From Lineus longissimus (Eukaryota; Nemertea; Pilidiophora; Heteronemertea; Lineidae), in the NCBI RefSeq assembly GCF_910592395.1, contig NC_088311.1, positions 17,300,501 to 17,364,500 of the forward strand: 64,000 nt of DNA. The letters run 5' to 3'. The position numbers were made by a program, and so were the translations under genes. Every line of letters begins with the position of its first letter. Within the stretch, counting starts at the first letter, position 1. The notes below the pieces were generated by a model, which ran no database searches, was not told the origin of the DNA, and was given only the letters and a program-made list of their open reading frames with translations. Below are positions 32,451 through 44,565 of the stretch, one piece after another.

Positions 32451-32922
32451 CCAGAGTCCTCTATTAAAACTTGTGTACATTACATGTACATTGTTGTGCA
32501 TATGTTTTGGTAAAAAAGTACACCTTGGACCAATCAATCTGCACAAAATTTTATACATGTCAAGAAGAACCCTTTGCCAATAGCATAATAAAGTTTTAAA
32601 AAATTCCAATACCGATTGCCTGAGAAAAAAAGATTTCCGTACACCATATCCATCAAAACGTCACTGGTGCATTGATATGGCCCTGTCAAAGTACAAGTTC
32701 TAAACTGACCAGTGAGACCACATTTTCTTAAATATATTATCAAAAAGCATATTTCTGTGATGGCCTGACTCTGTAGATTTAGAATCAACCACAGATTGAG
32801 AATTAATTCCACTTTGGTCCATCCCAGCCATGTATTTACCACAACTTGACATTTTGATAAGCTCCATGTGACTGTGCCACACTTCCGGTCGCGGATGAAT
32901 ACAGGTCTCTGCCCTAATAGGT
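32451..32922. mobile_element. MITE copy 2, uninterrupted
   Basis: About 470 bp, nearly identical to the two halves at 23954-24243 and 25367-25538. It has the same imperfect terminal inverted repeats and supplies the empty site for the nested element. Minus-strand open frames in it are not convincingly coding. Confidence 0.7.
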
Positions 32923-33628
32923 ATAGCAGGCATGCTTGTCATATTTTAAACTTGAGGACTTGTGCATTCATTTCCTGTGACTGTGACTGTGTGAATTGGA
33001 ATAAAAAGATATATTTTTTTTAAATGAGGTTCAGAAGTCTTGTCTCGACTTGGCTGTGGTCAAATATTGCCACTTAACGTTACCACCTGCAGCTAGAACT
33101 TGTTTTGGGTGATAAAGATCAAGAGTGCTTTAAAGGTCCAACCTGCACTCAGGTGGTACCAAAATAAACTACAGAACATGTGCATTCATGTAACATAAAG
33201 CTGGCTTCTGTCAGATCAGTACCTGTGTAGTAGGGTGTGAAATACAGAGGTGAAGCACTCGTAAATCACTCAAGTTTAAAAGTGGGTCATAAGCCTGAAA
33301 GTGAATGATGAGTGAAAGCAATAGTTCCTGTACAAAGAGAAAGTTTTCAGGTTAATGTAAGATTAATGTAATTTGGCATTACATTATAACAGTATACATG
33401 TATTCATATTAACCAGCATGAGTTTCAAAATATTCATGCGGATTGCAAAATGGCCCCTGGTGTGGTGGTCTCTTCATTCAAAATTCCTCTGATTTTAAAA
33501 TGGCAATTGTAGTTAAGTCTGGTCACAATCGCCATGAATTAAGTAGTTAAAACTCAATAAGTATCTCTCCTTTGATTGAATGAAACATAATTTTTTCATA
33601 TTTCAAGCTTACTTTTATTTTTTTAAAG
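32923..33628. other. Intronic sequence
   Basis: Right end of the large intron of the P-like gene; nothing recognised. Confidence 0.4.
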
Positions 33629-33705
33629 GATCAGCCCAGAAAATCTTTGAAAGCCTAGAAATGGGAGAAGATGTTGATCCTGAATTGTTTGAAAGACAAG
33701 AAATG
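33629..33705 (+). CDS. P-like gene exon
   Basis: Acceptor TTTTTTTAAAG, donor GTGAGT. The first two bases complete a Gly codon with the exon ending 23205; it ends in phase 0. It encodes SAQKIFESLEMGEDVDPELF and ERQEM, acidic and helix-prone. No domain recognised. Confidence 0.65.
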
Positions 33706-34030
33706 GTGAGTGCCGATGATATCAAGATCCATTCATAAACATTTTTTATCACATGTATATCAGAAGCATTGTTGTCATTAATCATCTGTTGTCTGATCAT
33801 AAGATGTTCACTGTGGTAACTTCCGGTACTGTAAACCAGGATATCAATGCAAGCATTCGGTCTTCGCAAATTCACAACCCAACACAAACTTTAAAAGTGT
33901 AATAATTTCTACTCTATCTAATGGATTTGGTACCAGATGCAGTGTTAAGTCTATTGTTTTCATTCTTGGTATGGCACCTACATGAACACGTATACTGATG
34001 TATATGTATACGAACGTTTCTTTTTTTCAG

Positions 34031-34096
34031 ACAACATACTCTGTTGATCCCGTCATTGAATTTGATGCATCAAAGAGGAGACGAATGGAAATACAG
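34031..34096 (+). CDS. P-like gene exon with basic patch
   Basis: Acceptor TTTTTTTCAG, donor GTAATT; 22 codons, phase 0 at both ends. It encodes TTYSVDPVIEFDASKRRRME. The SKRRR patch may be a nuclear localisation signal (inferred). Confidence 0.65.
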
Positions 34097-34562
34097 GTAA
34101 TTTAGCTATTCTATTCCATTAACGTGTAGTTCAGGGGTCAAATAGCAATGAGCCACGTGTAAGTTGAGTCACATTGAAGTTTGAACAATCTAATACAGTT
34201 GAGGCCTAGCAAACTGAGCTAAAGGCAAAGTGAATGAGTTCTAATTTCATCCAAACCATTCAACAAGTTGTTTTTCCGACTTTATTGAATGGATTTTCTT
34301 TTCCAAGGAAAGGTCAATTTGGCAGACTGGGAGGGTGACTTTTCACAGAAATCTGGGGAATTGATTCTACTGGGGAATACTGGTTGAAAATGTTATAAAA
34401 TACAAATGTACAATGTACATCTATACCTGTCTGCTTTGACTTGTGCCAGAAGAAACGAATTGTGACTATGACCTACCGGTACACAGCTTTCAAAGTATCA
34501 GGGCCAGGGGTGTTGTTTTTAGGTCAGCAAGGCTCTTTCTTAATTCTAACTCTCTTTTTTAG

Positions 34563-36032
34563 CCTCCATCTCCATGCACTAGTAGTGAAAATAGGCCCAG
34601 TGCAAGGTCAAAAGTATGGCAAGCCGTTTGCTTCAAAAAGTCGAGATGATTTTTTTCAAGTCGAGATTTTTTTTTCAAGTCAAGAAAAAATATTTCAAGT
34701 CAAGAAATTTCTTCAAAAAGTTGAGATTAGTATTTTCAAGTTTACACATTTTTTTTCAATTCTACAAGTTTGTTTTTTTTTAAGTCGACTTTTTAAATAT
34801 ATATACATTTTTTTTTTTTAAGTAAAAAAAAAAGTTTTTTTCATTAATTTTTTTATATACAACTTATCAGTTAATTATTTTTCTAATTCTTTTAAATTTT
34901 TTTTCAAGTCGATAAAAATTTATTGTAAATGACAAATTTCCTATTCAACAAAAAAAAAACACATTCGAGACAGAAAAAATAAGTCGAACATTATGACGTC
35001 ATCACTTTTCGTGTACAGTATGTAGACTCGTCCCCAGCCGTTCTCTTGCTGACTTCGCATTCTAATGCCCACATATATACATAGCAGGGGACCAGTCTAT
35101 ACAGTATGCAAGATAGCGGGAGGCGATGTTGTTGACATTGCCGAGTGTCTGCGTCAGTGTCCCGCTATGGTCCGGCGATCTGAAAGGGCCAGACAATCAT
35201 TAGATCAAAACAAACTAGAGAACTGTTCCAGGCTACTAGATGACATTCTAGGAATTCTGAGTGCGCTGTATATACGTGCATGCGATCTCTTCGGTGCCGG
35301 TGTAACATCTGTGGTTGTTCCCCATGTGTCAGTGTTTCCAAACAATAGGCAGCTAGAGAGACCACGACTTTTCAATAGGGGGGATACACAGAAAAACTTG
35401 TCAATCTATTTTTGAGCGTTCCCAAACAATGAGGGGAAACACTCAAAAACAGAAACACTCAAAAACATTACACCGGTTCCGTTTTGGCAGAAGATTTTGC
35501 GGGGGTCTTGGCGCTATGCACAGCACTAACGATCAGGTATTGCACGCGATAGAGGGTTTGCAGAATAACACGACACACGGGCCTGATCGCGGCTGGCCAG
35601 GTGTTGAATTAGGCGGCGCGCGCAATGTACACAAAAACTGATGACGTCATAATGTTCGACTTTATTTTTGTAGCGCTCGACTGATTATTTTCTCGAGTAT
35701 GAAATTTTTACTCGAGTATGAAATTTTTACTTTCGACACTATTTCGGTATTTATTATGTATCATTATTATATTTTACAAACACTATTTTAATTTTTATAA
35801 TCATTTTTTTCTCGCAGTGAAATTTTTATTAATTGATTTAACTTCAATAAGTTAAATGAGAAGAAAAATAAATATCTCGACTTGAAAAAAAAATTTTATT
35901 TCAAATTTTTTTTCTTGACTTGAAAAAAATCATTTCGACTAGGAAAAAAATCATTTCGACTTTTTGAAGCAAACGGCTTGCCATACAAAAGCCATAGCTG
36001 ATAAAACTGAGAAGAGAGGAAAATCCACCAAG
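34563..36032 (+). pseudogene. P-like gene exon disrupted by an insertion
   Basis: Exon sequence lies at 34563-34614 and 35992-36032. Removing the 1371-bp insertion plus one copy of its 6-bp duplication gives exactly 31 in-frame codons bounded by TTTTTTAG and GTAGGT. The peptide begins PPSPCTSSENRPSARSK and ends KTEKRGKSTK. It resembles the next exon (VKAKTEKTGNSAK), so the two are probably duplicates. With the insertion, the frame meets stops unless the exon is skipped, which the phase-0 borders would allow. Confidence 0.7.
34615..35985. mobile_element. 1371-bp TIR element with 6-bp target duplication, inside an exon
   Basis: The ends are perfect 30-bp inverted repeats beginning TATGGCAAGCCGTTTGCTTC; similarity continues to about 44 bp. 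CAAAAG lies on both sides (34609-34614 and 35986-35991). A second inverted pair (AGTCGAACATTATGACGTCA at 34982, reversed ending 35661) lies deeper, giving a foldback structure. The flanking interior is rich in TCAAGTCGA and T-runs. No transposase is visible; a 116-codon frame at 35065 has no known domain. A 6-bp duplication fits IS3EU or Dada-type superfamilies, unproven. Confidence 0.85.
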
Positions 36033-36456
36033 GTAGGTGCAAACTTTGAAATCTGTTTTTTTGCCTTTCTATTTTCCGAAATTCCTTTTATGTGTTTGTA
36101 TTTTTGCACTGATGCTGCAGCATTTCTCTAAGTATTCCTACAGCCTAAGTTCGTAGTCCTCAAGTCGCTTTTTGGTGTTCTCTTGATTGAGTAGCCTAGT
36201 CTCTCTTTGCCTAGAAAGTGCAGGGACCATACTTTTTGACTGCTGATTTTTGTACCAATTAGAATATTACACATCTCTGTTCTACTTGTTAATTAAATGT
36301 TGAATAATCACTTTATACTGCCTTCTGGAGTGAAGAATTACTCCGTACACTCTTCTGGAATTTAATTGAAAGAATATGTCAGATCCTTGCTAAAATATCA
36401 TGAAACATGGAAAGCAATTACATGGCTCTTTCTATATAATTTACTCTCTTTTTCAG

Positions 36457-36519
36457 CCTCAATCTAGGACCAGTGTTAGGGTCAAAGCTAAAACTGAGAA
36501 GACAGGAAACTCAGCCAAG
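36457..36519 (+). CDS. P-like gene exon (Lys-rich)
   Basis: Acceptor CTTTTTCAG, donor GTACGG; 21 codons, phase 0 at both ends. It encodes PQSRTSVRVKAKTEKTGNSA plus Lys. It is similar to the preceding exon, suggesting exon duplication of a basic, disordered linker. Confidence 0.6.
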
Positions 36520-37309
36520 GTACGGTGTCTTTAGCTCACCATAGGGAAGCTTGTATAGATGTATTAGTGTGGCGTTCATATTCAAATGGTTGCATTGTAG
36601 AGTTAATGACAAATGTTGTCGGTGTGCATAATAAGGTTTCATCACGTATCATCCAGATTTGACCTGAAGTTTAAGGGCACCCACATGACTAGGGTCAACT
36701 GAAAAGTTCTCAATTTCCTTTTTAGTTTGGTACGTTTTGTCTATGATCGATGGAGATGGTTTTAATTTAGTGAAGGAATGGACGGACTTAAGGACTCGCT
36801 CTGGGCCACATTTTCCAGATCGAATTTGAATGCATGTCTTTCTTCAAATACCGGTACTCCTTTTTGAGTTTGTTCATGATTTAGCATTCCTTTGATCCTA
36901 TTGCATTCCTAATGTATGCAACATATAGATGTACCCAAGCATGTTTTTTTGAAAATTGAGGTTTGAAGCTACAAAAATTTATATCTGAAATTTGGACGAT
37001 TTGGAAGTTCCATGTTCACCTTATTTTCTGGTTTGCACATATTTCTTTGACTTGTGTATTTCAGCAGAGTGCCAGGAACTTTTGTCTCTTCTTCATCTTT
37101 GCGAAAATTCTGGCTGCATAGCAGCCATCTTTGAAATTTTTTTTCCGATTTCATTGCCAATGGTTGTATGCAGAGGTACAAATAATACCCAAAAGATTGA
37201 GAAGCAGATACACTGCCACTAAAAGTGACTGACAATAATCTTCCGATTGTGGCATGTGACCTCTTTGCTGGACCGTCTGACCCAGATGTGTTTGCCTTCT
37301 CTTTTACAG
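36520..37309. other. Intron
   Basis: No element recognised. Open frames on both strands have no domain and lie between well-placed splice sites. Confidence 0.5.
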
Positions 37310-37378
37310 GCTGCACCAGCAAGTAGGCCTGAGGCAATTTCTCAACCTGTGAACAATAGGAAGTCAGTCAAAGCTAAG
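37310..37378 (+). CDS. P-like gene exon (Lys-rich)
   Basis: Acceptor CTTTTACAG, donor GTATGTG; 23 codons, phase 0 at both ends. It encodes AAPASRPEAISQPVNNRKSV then KAK. The basic ending echoes the two previous exons. The next exon in the same phase is at 46953. Confidence 0.6.
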
Positions 37379-37428
37379 GTATGTGTGTGACCAAGTTTCC
37401 ATCACCGAATTCTTTTTAGACCTTGAGA

Positions 37429-37682
37429 TTGTTCAGACTTAACTTGTCATGTCCAATCTGTCATCATGACTTTATGGGAGAACCTGTGGCATGTTTGTCA
37501 AGGTTCCGCAATCTGAAGTTTCAGATGTACTCTATAATTTTTGCCTTGTCCTCCAGAAATAAAAGTGTATTTTCAAATTCTTTGTTCAGACTTAACTTGT
37601 CATGTCCAATCTGTCATCATGACTTTATGAAAAAACCTGTGGCATGTTCGTCAAGGTTCCGCAATCTGAAGTTTCAGATACA
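37429..37682 (+). repeat. Direct duplication of about 100 bp, spacing 159 bp
   Basis: TTCAGACTTAACTTGTCATG at about 37432 recurs at about 37587, with the following 90 bp almost identical. The Tc1 element inserted at a TA in the second copy; the first copy shows the corresponding CAGATGTACTCTCTA-like sequence. Confidence 0.7.
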
Positions 37683-38015
37683 GTCGTGCCCGAAAGTTTA
37701 CATACACTTCAATGGATGATACAACTTTGTCTCTTTCTCTGCAACTACAGAATGCTGGAATAAAAGTCTCTTGTTTAAGGGAAGCCTATCATCACATCTC
37801 ATTATCGGCTAAAAAACAGACTTCAGTTTCATCAATTTCATTGTTTTTATTTACATTATTTGTTGACAATGCATATTTCAGAGAGTCAGAAGTTTACATA
37901 CACTGGCCAAATATTTCGTCATATTGTCTTTGACACTAATAACAGCTGCCAATGTTGTGGGATAACTATCAACGAGCTTCTGGCAATACTGAGAAGGAAT
38001 CTTCACCCTTTCCAC

Positions 38016-39811
<1,796 letters not shown>

Positions 39812-40210
39812 GATGGCTCTAAGCTGGCAAATGATCTGAACAGAAACCCAGTCCCTTTTATACTGCTACAGTGGCGCCACCTGAGCTATGACATAATCAT
39901 GATGGTCAACAGGTAGTGGAGACAAGATAAAAGCCATTGTATAACATATTTGCCCACCTCAAGGCCAAACAACTAGTAGATAAGGTAGGTGTATGTAAAC
40001 TTATGACACTCTGAAATATGCATTGTTCTCAAATAGAGCTCATAAAAACAATGAAATTAATTAAACAGAAGTATGTTTTTTAGTTGATGACGAGATGTGA
40101 TGATAGACTTCCTGTAAACTATATATACTATTCCCGCGTTCTGTAGTTGCAGAGAAAGAGACAAGGTTATATCATCCTTTGAATTGTATGTAAACTTTCG
40201 AGCACGACTG

Positions 40211-40984
40211 TACTCTCTAATTTTGCCTTGGCCTCTTTCTTACCAAACCTGAGTGTGTGTTATTATTGCACCACCAATATCCAATTTGATAACCAGTACG
40301 CATGTACCCAATGGTTTGGTTGTCTAATTTTCTAATTGTAATTTCTAATTCTAGTGTAAAAGTCAATAGTTCCCTTTTTTGTCATGGTAATGTTTTGGGC
40401 ATTTTCTATTCTTGGCTCACATGGGTGAGCTTATATCCTTACGATTTCATCTTGTCCAGCATTGTTGGCTTTGACTTTGTCTGTCGTTAAGCACTTTTAT
40501 CATATACCCCAAGTGCAGTGATCTGGCAGACATGACCACGAAAACCTACAAAAAATGACTCAAAAGTCCTTTCAAATTCATCCAGTGTACCAGGGCCCAG
40601 TATTTATAAGACATCACAAACACCACTGCAGTTTATAACTATGCAGACCTTATTTTGAGAGAAATTGGCGAAAGATGCATGAAACATTTATCGCATGACC
40701 TGAGCGTGCAATACAGCCATTCAATAAAAATATTTTATTGCAAAAGAATGCTTGAGATAATTTCTTGTGCAATACAGACGTCACATTGTCTTGATTGTTG
40801 CCGGAGTTCCACGACGTCGCAAAGTTCTGACGATATTTTCATGAGGTCGTGACGTCGTCCACGACGTTCTCACGTCATGAGAAAATTATGGGAATTTTGA
40901 TCCAAAAAGGCACAAAATTGCCCTTTTATCTGCATTTTTTTTGTACTTATGAAAATATTTGTGGTATATGATAAATAGTAAACT
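40211..40984. other. Intronic sequence with a Helitron-like fragment
   Basis: CTCACATGGGTGAGCTTATA (about 40416-40440) with TGTCTGTCGTT nearby resembles an end of the GTGAGCT repeat family seen at 24244-25366. CGTGACGTCGTCCACGACG (about 40845) is a short palindromic patch. Confidence 0.35.
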
Positions 40985-41105
40985 GCATGAGTGTCTGATC
41001 CGAGTATCCAGATTGCGCTCGATGATTTTCAACGCAGGTCGAGAGCTTTTCAAGCCGTAGAAAATCATCTCGTGCAATCTGGATACTCGGATCAGACACT
41101 CGTGC
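40985..41105. repeat. 121-bp long hairpin
   Basis: The arms GCATGAGTGTCTGATCCGAG... (40985) and ...CTCGGATCAGACACTCGTGC (ending 41105) pair over about 50 bp with few mismatches, leaving a loop of roughly 25 bases. It is probably a small foldback MITE; a structured transcript is an alternative. Confidence 0.7.
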
Positions 41106-41501
41106 GGTAAGGGTAAGAATTTTCATTAGATTCAAGTTGCCGTGTTGGAAATAACAGTGGCCATAAAATATATATAGAAAATGTAGCACTTGTCTTCATG
41201 GCATCATTGCATCACATCATCAGGAGGATAGGATTTTTGATAGAAATTTGCAACCATAAGCTGATTTAGAAATTTAATTTGCGGAGCAAAAACAAACAGT
41301 TATGTGATATTTCCATTGAAATAATGGACTCCTCGGAGTGCATGATGCAATGAGATTACAAAGAAACATTTAGCCAAATGTTCAGTTGTTGAAAGGTTTA
41401 ATGAGGAACTGACCCCTGTATCCTCATATCCAATCGGGGGGGGGGGGGGACAATTTGGTCGCATGGCCATCAGAATGAAATGTAATTGACTTATTTTGCA
41501 G

Positions 41502-41668
41502 GAGACTATTGCGCAGCTGAGAGAATAGACAACTACGACCCCAAAAACAACACGTAATATTACATAAAGTGGCAAGGATATGATGCGTCCCACAACTCAT
41601 GGGTGAAAGCGGAAGAGGTAACTTCTCCTCTCATCTCTTCTTACAAAGAGAAATTAGGTAAATCGTGA
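41502..41668 (+). pseudogene. Chromodomain remnant with an internal stop
   Basis: After an acceptor-like TTATTTTGCAG the frame reads AAERIDNYDPKNNT, a stop (TAA), then YYIKWQGYDASHNSWVKAEE and an SYKEKLG tail. 'ERI.DYDPKNK..Y.IKWQGY...HNSW.KAE.L' is a chromodomain, as found at the C-terminus of chromovirus integrases. It does not fit the phase-0 frame of the surrounding gene. Likely a retroelement fossil. Confidence 0.7.
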
Positions 41669-42174
41669 TTGAAAGGATTATGGCTGTGTGCTCTATGCAG
41701 TTGATGTTGTAGTGGTTGTGAGTCAGGCTGATGCAGCAGTTTCTTAGAGGTAGTGCCCAATCCGAACAACTGTAGCTTATCACATAATTATCGTATTATT
41801 AAATATCGCACTTAAACGTATTTTAAAAGAGAAGATGTTCCTCGTTTTAAAAATGGTTACTGTGTATGCGTCGAATGGCGTCGACTCATGTCAGCTGATG
41901 TTCAAAAATGTCTTTTTTTGCCGGTCCTGGCAGGACTCCCTTCACCATAATCATCATATGTAGCTATTGTAATGAACAGTGGGGGATCTCTCAAATCTAT
42001 TCTAGTATACCTTTCAGGGGGGGGGCTATATTATTATTATATTAATTAATATCATGGGGGATAAACCCCCCCCCCCCCCCCCCCCCCCCGGCCCCGCGCT
42101 ACTCAATAGTCAACTGCATGCATTTCATTGAATTTTTTTCTGTTTAAAGTCATCAGTGATTAATACTGAAATGA
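41669..42174. other. Non-coding, with G and C homopolymers
   Basis: A run of more than 20 C lies at about 42067-42089 and shorter G runs precede it. Nothing else recognised. Confidence 0.5.
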
Positions 42175-44213
42175 ACAAGAGGCCCAAGGGCCTGGCGCTC
42201 AGCTGAGTTAATATCATTAATATCTTCCCGGTGTTTAGTTCATTATGCATGAAAATGGCATGCTCCATGGTATTTGATATCCTTTTGCGTTCACTACGGT
42301 ACCAATGTTTTTGGTTGACATAATTATGCCACTGTTCATTCCTCAATCCTGACCATAATTCGGGTGAAATCATCGTATGAAAATATTTACCGAAACATGA
42401 AGTTTATGCCATGAATGAGGATACTCATTGTCATAGCCTCGTTTACAAGTACGAAGTATTTTCCCGCGAATATTCAAAACTGCTTGGCTCCTTGCCAGTT
42501 AAATAACGTGACTATACACAAAATAGAAAACTTTGATGGAAATTGTAAATCATTTTTTTATCTATCAGGGGAAACAAGCTGATGATGATCAAATAAATCA
42601 TTTAGGAGAAATCGTTTTGTTGCTGAAGCTTGCATGACGAAGTTAAAGCGAACTGGAACCGCCGAGCGATTTATTCAACTTTTCGACTTTCACCGCCCGA
42701 GAAAGTCGAACTTCCAACTTCATATTCGAGTTCAGATTTGTAGCTCCGCCCCCAGTGCCCGAGCATGCGCAGTTCAATTTGTTATTATTGAGAATCATGT
42801 GAGAATCACGTGAGTCATGCGATCTTTCATTCATGAGTTTTCGTAGTAAATTCTATAGTAGTGACGTCACTCAATGATTGACAGCTAGGCGCCATGTTTC
42901 ATTCATGCCTCGTTCTGATCACCCGATACGCGGGAAATGAAAATGAGGTCATACGAACTGGCTCGGCGGTTCCAGTTCGCTTTAATGCTAAACCTTTTCT
43001 TGTGCTCTACTGCGCCACCGTAGTTTTCTATTTAGAGTAAATTAGACCAGCGATGACGTCATTTCTGGTGATTCCCTACGTTGTCCAATGAGCGCTTTTT
43101 AAAATGTGCCATTTGGTATTGTACAGTATGCAATGTATTTTTTCAGCGCTGCCAGTTGCCGAAGAGAATGCCGTAGCTCCCTCAATTTCCAATCAATTTT
43201 TATGGGAGTGACATTATTGTATTGCTTAGAATGTCTACTTTTTACTCATGAAAGAATCGTAGAACTAAAACATAATAGGCGAACAGAATCATGCCGATTC
43301 ACTGCACATACTGTGGGAATTCTCCACTTCAAAATACATCGGCGATGTCATCGCGAACAGAGCATGCACTTCCGATATCGTTTTCACAGAAATGTCGCCA
43401 AATATTCAAGAACTAATTTCTGAATTTAGTCCCTAAAGACCTTATGACTACCACTGAAACGAACTAGTGATAATATCGCCTACCAGACTACTTTTTAAGC
43501 AGAAAATTGGGTACTTGAGTGTCATTGAGCTCCAAGATTATTGCACATAGCGTAAACAACATGCCGCCATTTTGTCTCCGCTTCGGTATTTCGTACGCCG
43601 CTTATAATGCACCTTCTCAATTAAAACCAACATAATAAGGCCTTACATCGTTGATTGAATAGGAACACCACACAAAACACAATAAAGTGGGGGTACAATC
43701 GATTACGAAGCTGAAGTGAACAGTGATTTATTCCTGGAGCTACTGCTTTTGTTGTGTAGCTGCCATGTTTTGAGAACTGGCAAATAGGAGACTTCATTGA
43801 TGGCTGACGTCATCGGGCGGGAATTTGAATCGGCAGAAATAATTAAAAGGCAGGTAGCGCCCTCTCCTGTTAAAATTTTGAACTTTTTCTCAATAAAATA
43901 GATTTTCAAGAATTTTATCTTAATATTAGAGCATATTTCGACTAATTCTGCTGCTCCTAGGCCGATATAGGCCAGTTTCCTTCATGCACTCTCGCTCGCA
44001 GGAAGTAGGTCGAATGGCGACAAATTTTGTTTTGAAAGTAGAGTTTGACCAGAAGTATCCAGAAATGCAAAATTGAAGTCTCTAGGTCTTACGGTTACAA
44101 AATGTGCACCATGGGTTTAACGGACGGATGGATGGATGGATGGATGGATGGACAGACGGACGCCACTGAACAACTTATTTGACAAGCTCGGCTGACTTAG
44201 TCAGCTGAGCTAA
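42175..44213 (+). mobile_element. Helentron-like non-autonomous repeat, copy 3
   Basis: It runs from ACAAGAGGCCCAAGGGCCTG to the hairpin and GAGCTAA. It is closest to copy 1 where they overlap (43249 onward matches 1 onward). Compared with copy 2 it carries an extra 335-bp TTAA-flanked element and differs between about 42340 and 42480. Confidence 0.65.
42647..42981. mobile_element. 335-bp TTAA-specific MITE
   Basis: The ends are perfect 21-bp inverted repeats starting AGCGAACTGGAACCGCCGAG. TTAA abuts both ends (42643-42646 and 42982-42985). The matching site in copy 2 (about 19953) reads GAAGTTAATGCTAAAC, a single TTAA without the element. TTAA duplications are made by piggyBac and Kolobok transposases. 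No coding capacity. Confidence 0.9.
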
Positions 44214-44565
44214 TAATTGATGACGATGCTAATAGTTATAGTAGTATTATTATTATATGTAGGCCTATGTGTCTCTGGGGATGCACCTAGCCTACCACTT
44301 TGTGGCACAGCCCCGCCCATTCCAGCTAGTATGACATGACTTCTAGGGTGGGGCATTTTTTTATTTTATAAATATCATTTATGCAGAAAAGGCAAAAGTA
44401 AATCTAGGCTACCCCTAGTGGCATATTCCTGAAATCTATGTGATATTGGAGTACCGGTAATTATAAATATACCAGTTATTACTCTAAAGATGTTATGCTC
44501 CCCCCCCCCAACTACATGTACTCCTTGACCTCAACCCTGGAACATTTTATGTCATTTTTGCTGGT
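44214..44565. other. Non-coding spacer
   Basis: AT-rich with a C run near 44502-44510. Nothing recognised. Confidence 0.4.

Noticed and set aside
41502-41668. Chromodomain piece as an exon of the P-like gene
   Set aside because: It needs one leftover base upstream, while the chain is phase 0 here, and it contains a TAA.
42643-42834. Minus-strand 63-codon frame
   Set aside because: It lies inside the TTAA MITE and starts in its terminal repeat; chance frame.
43703-43909. Frame repeated at 456-662, 20549-20839 and 43703-43909
   Set aside because: Repeated only because the Helentron-like repeat is repeated; low-complexity, no domain, substitutions not codon-biased.
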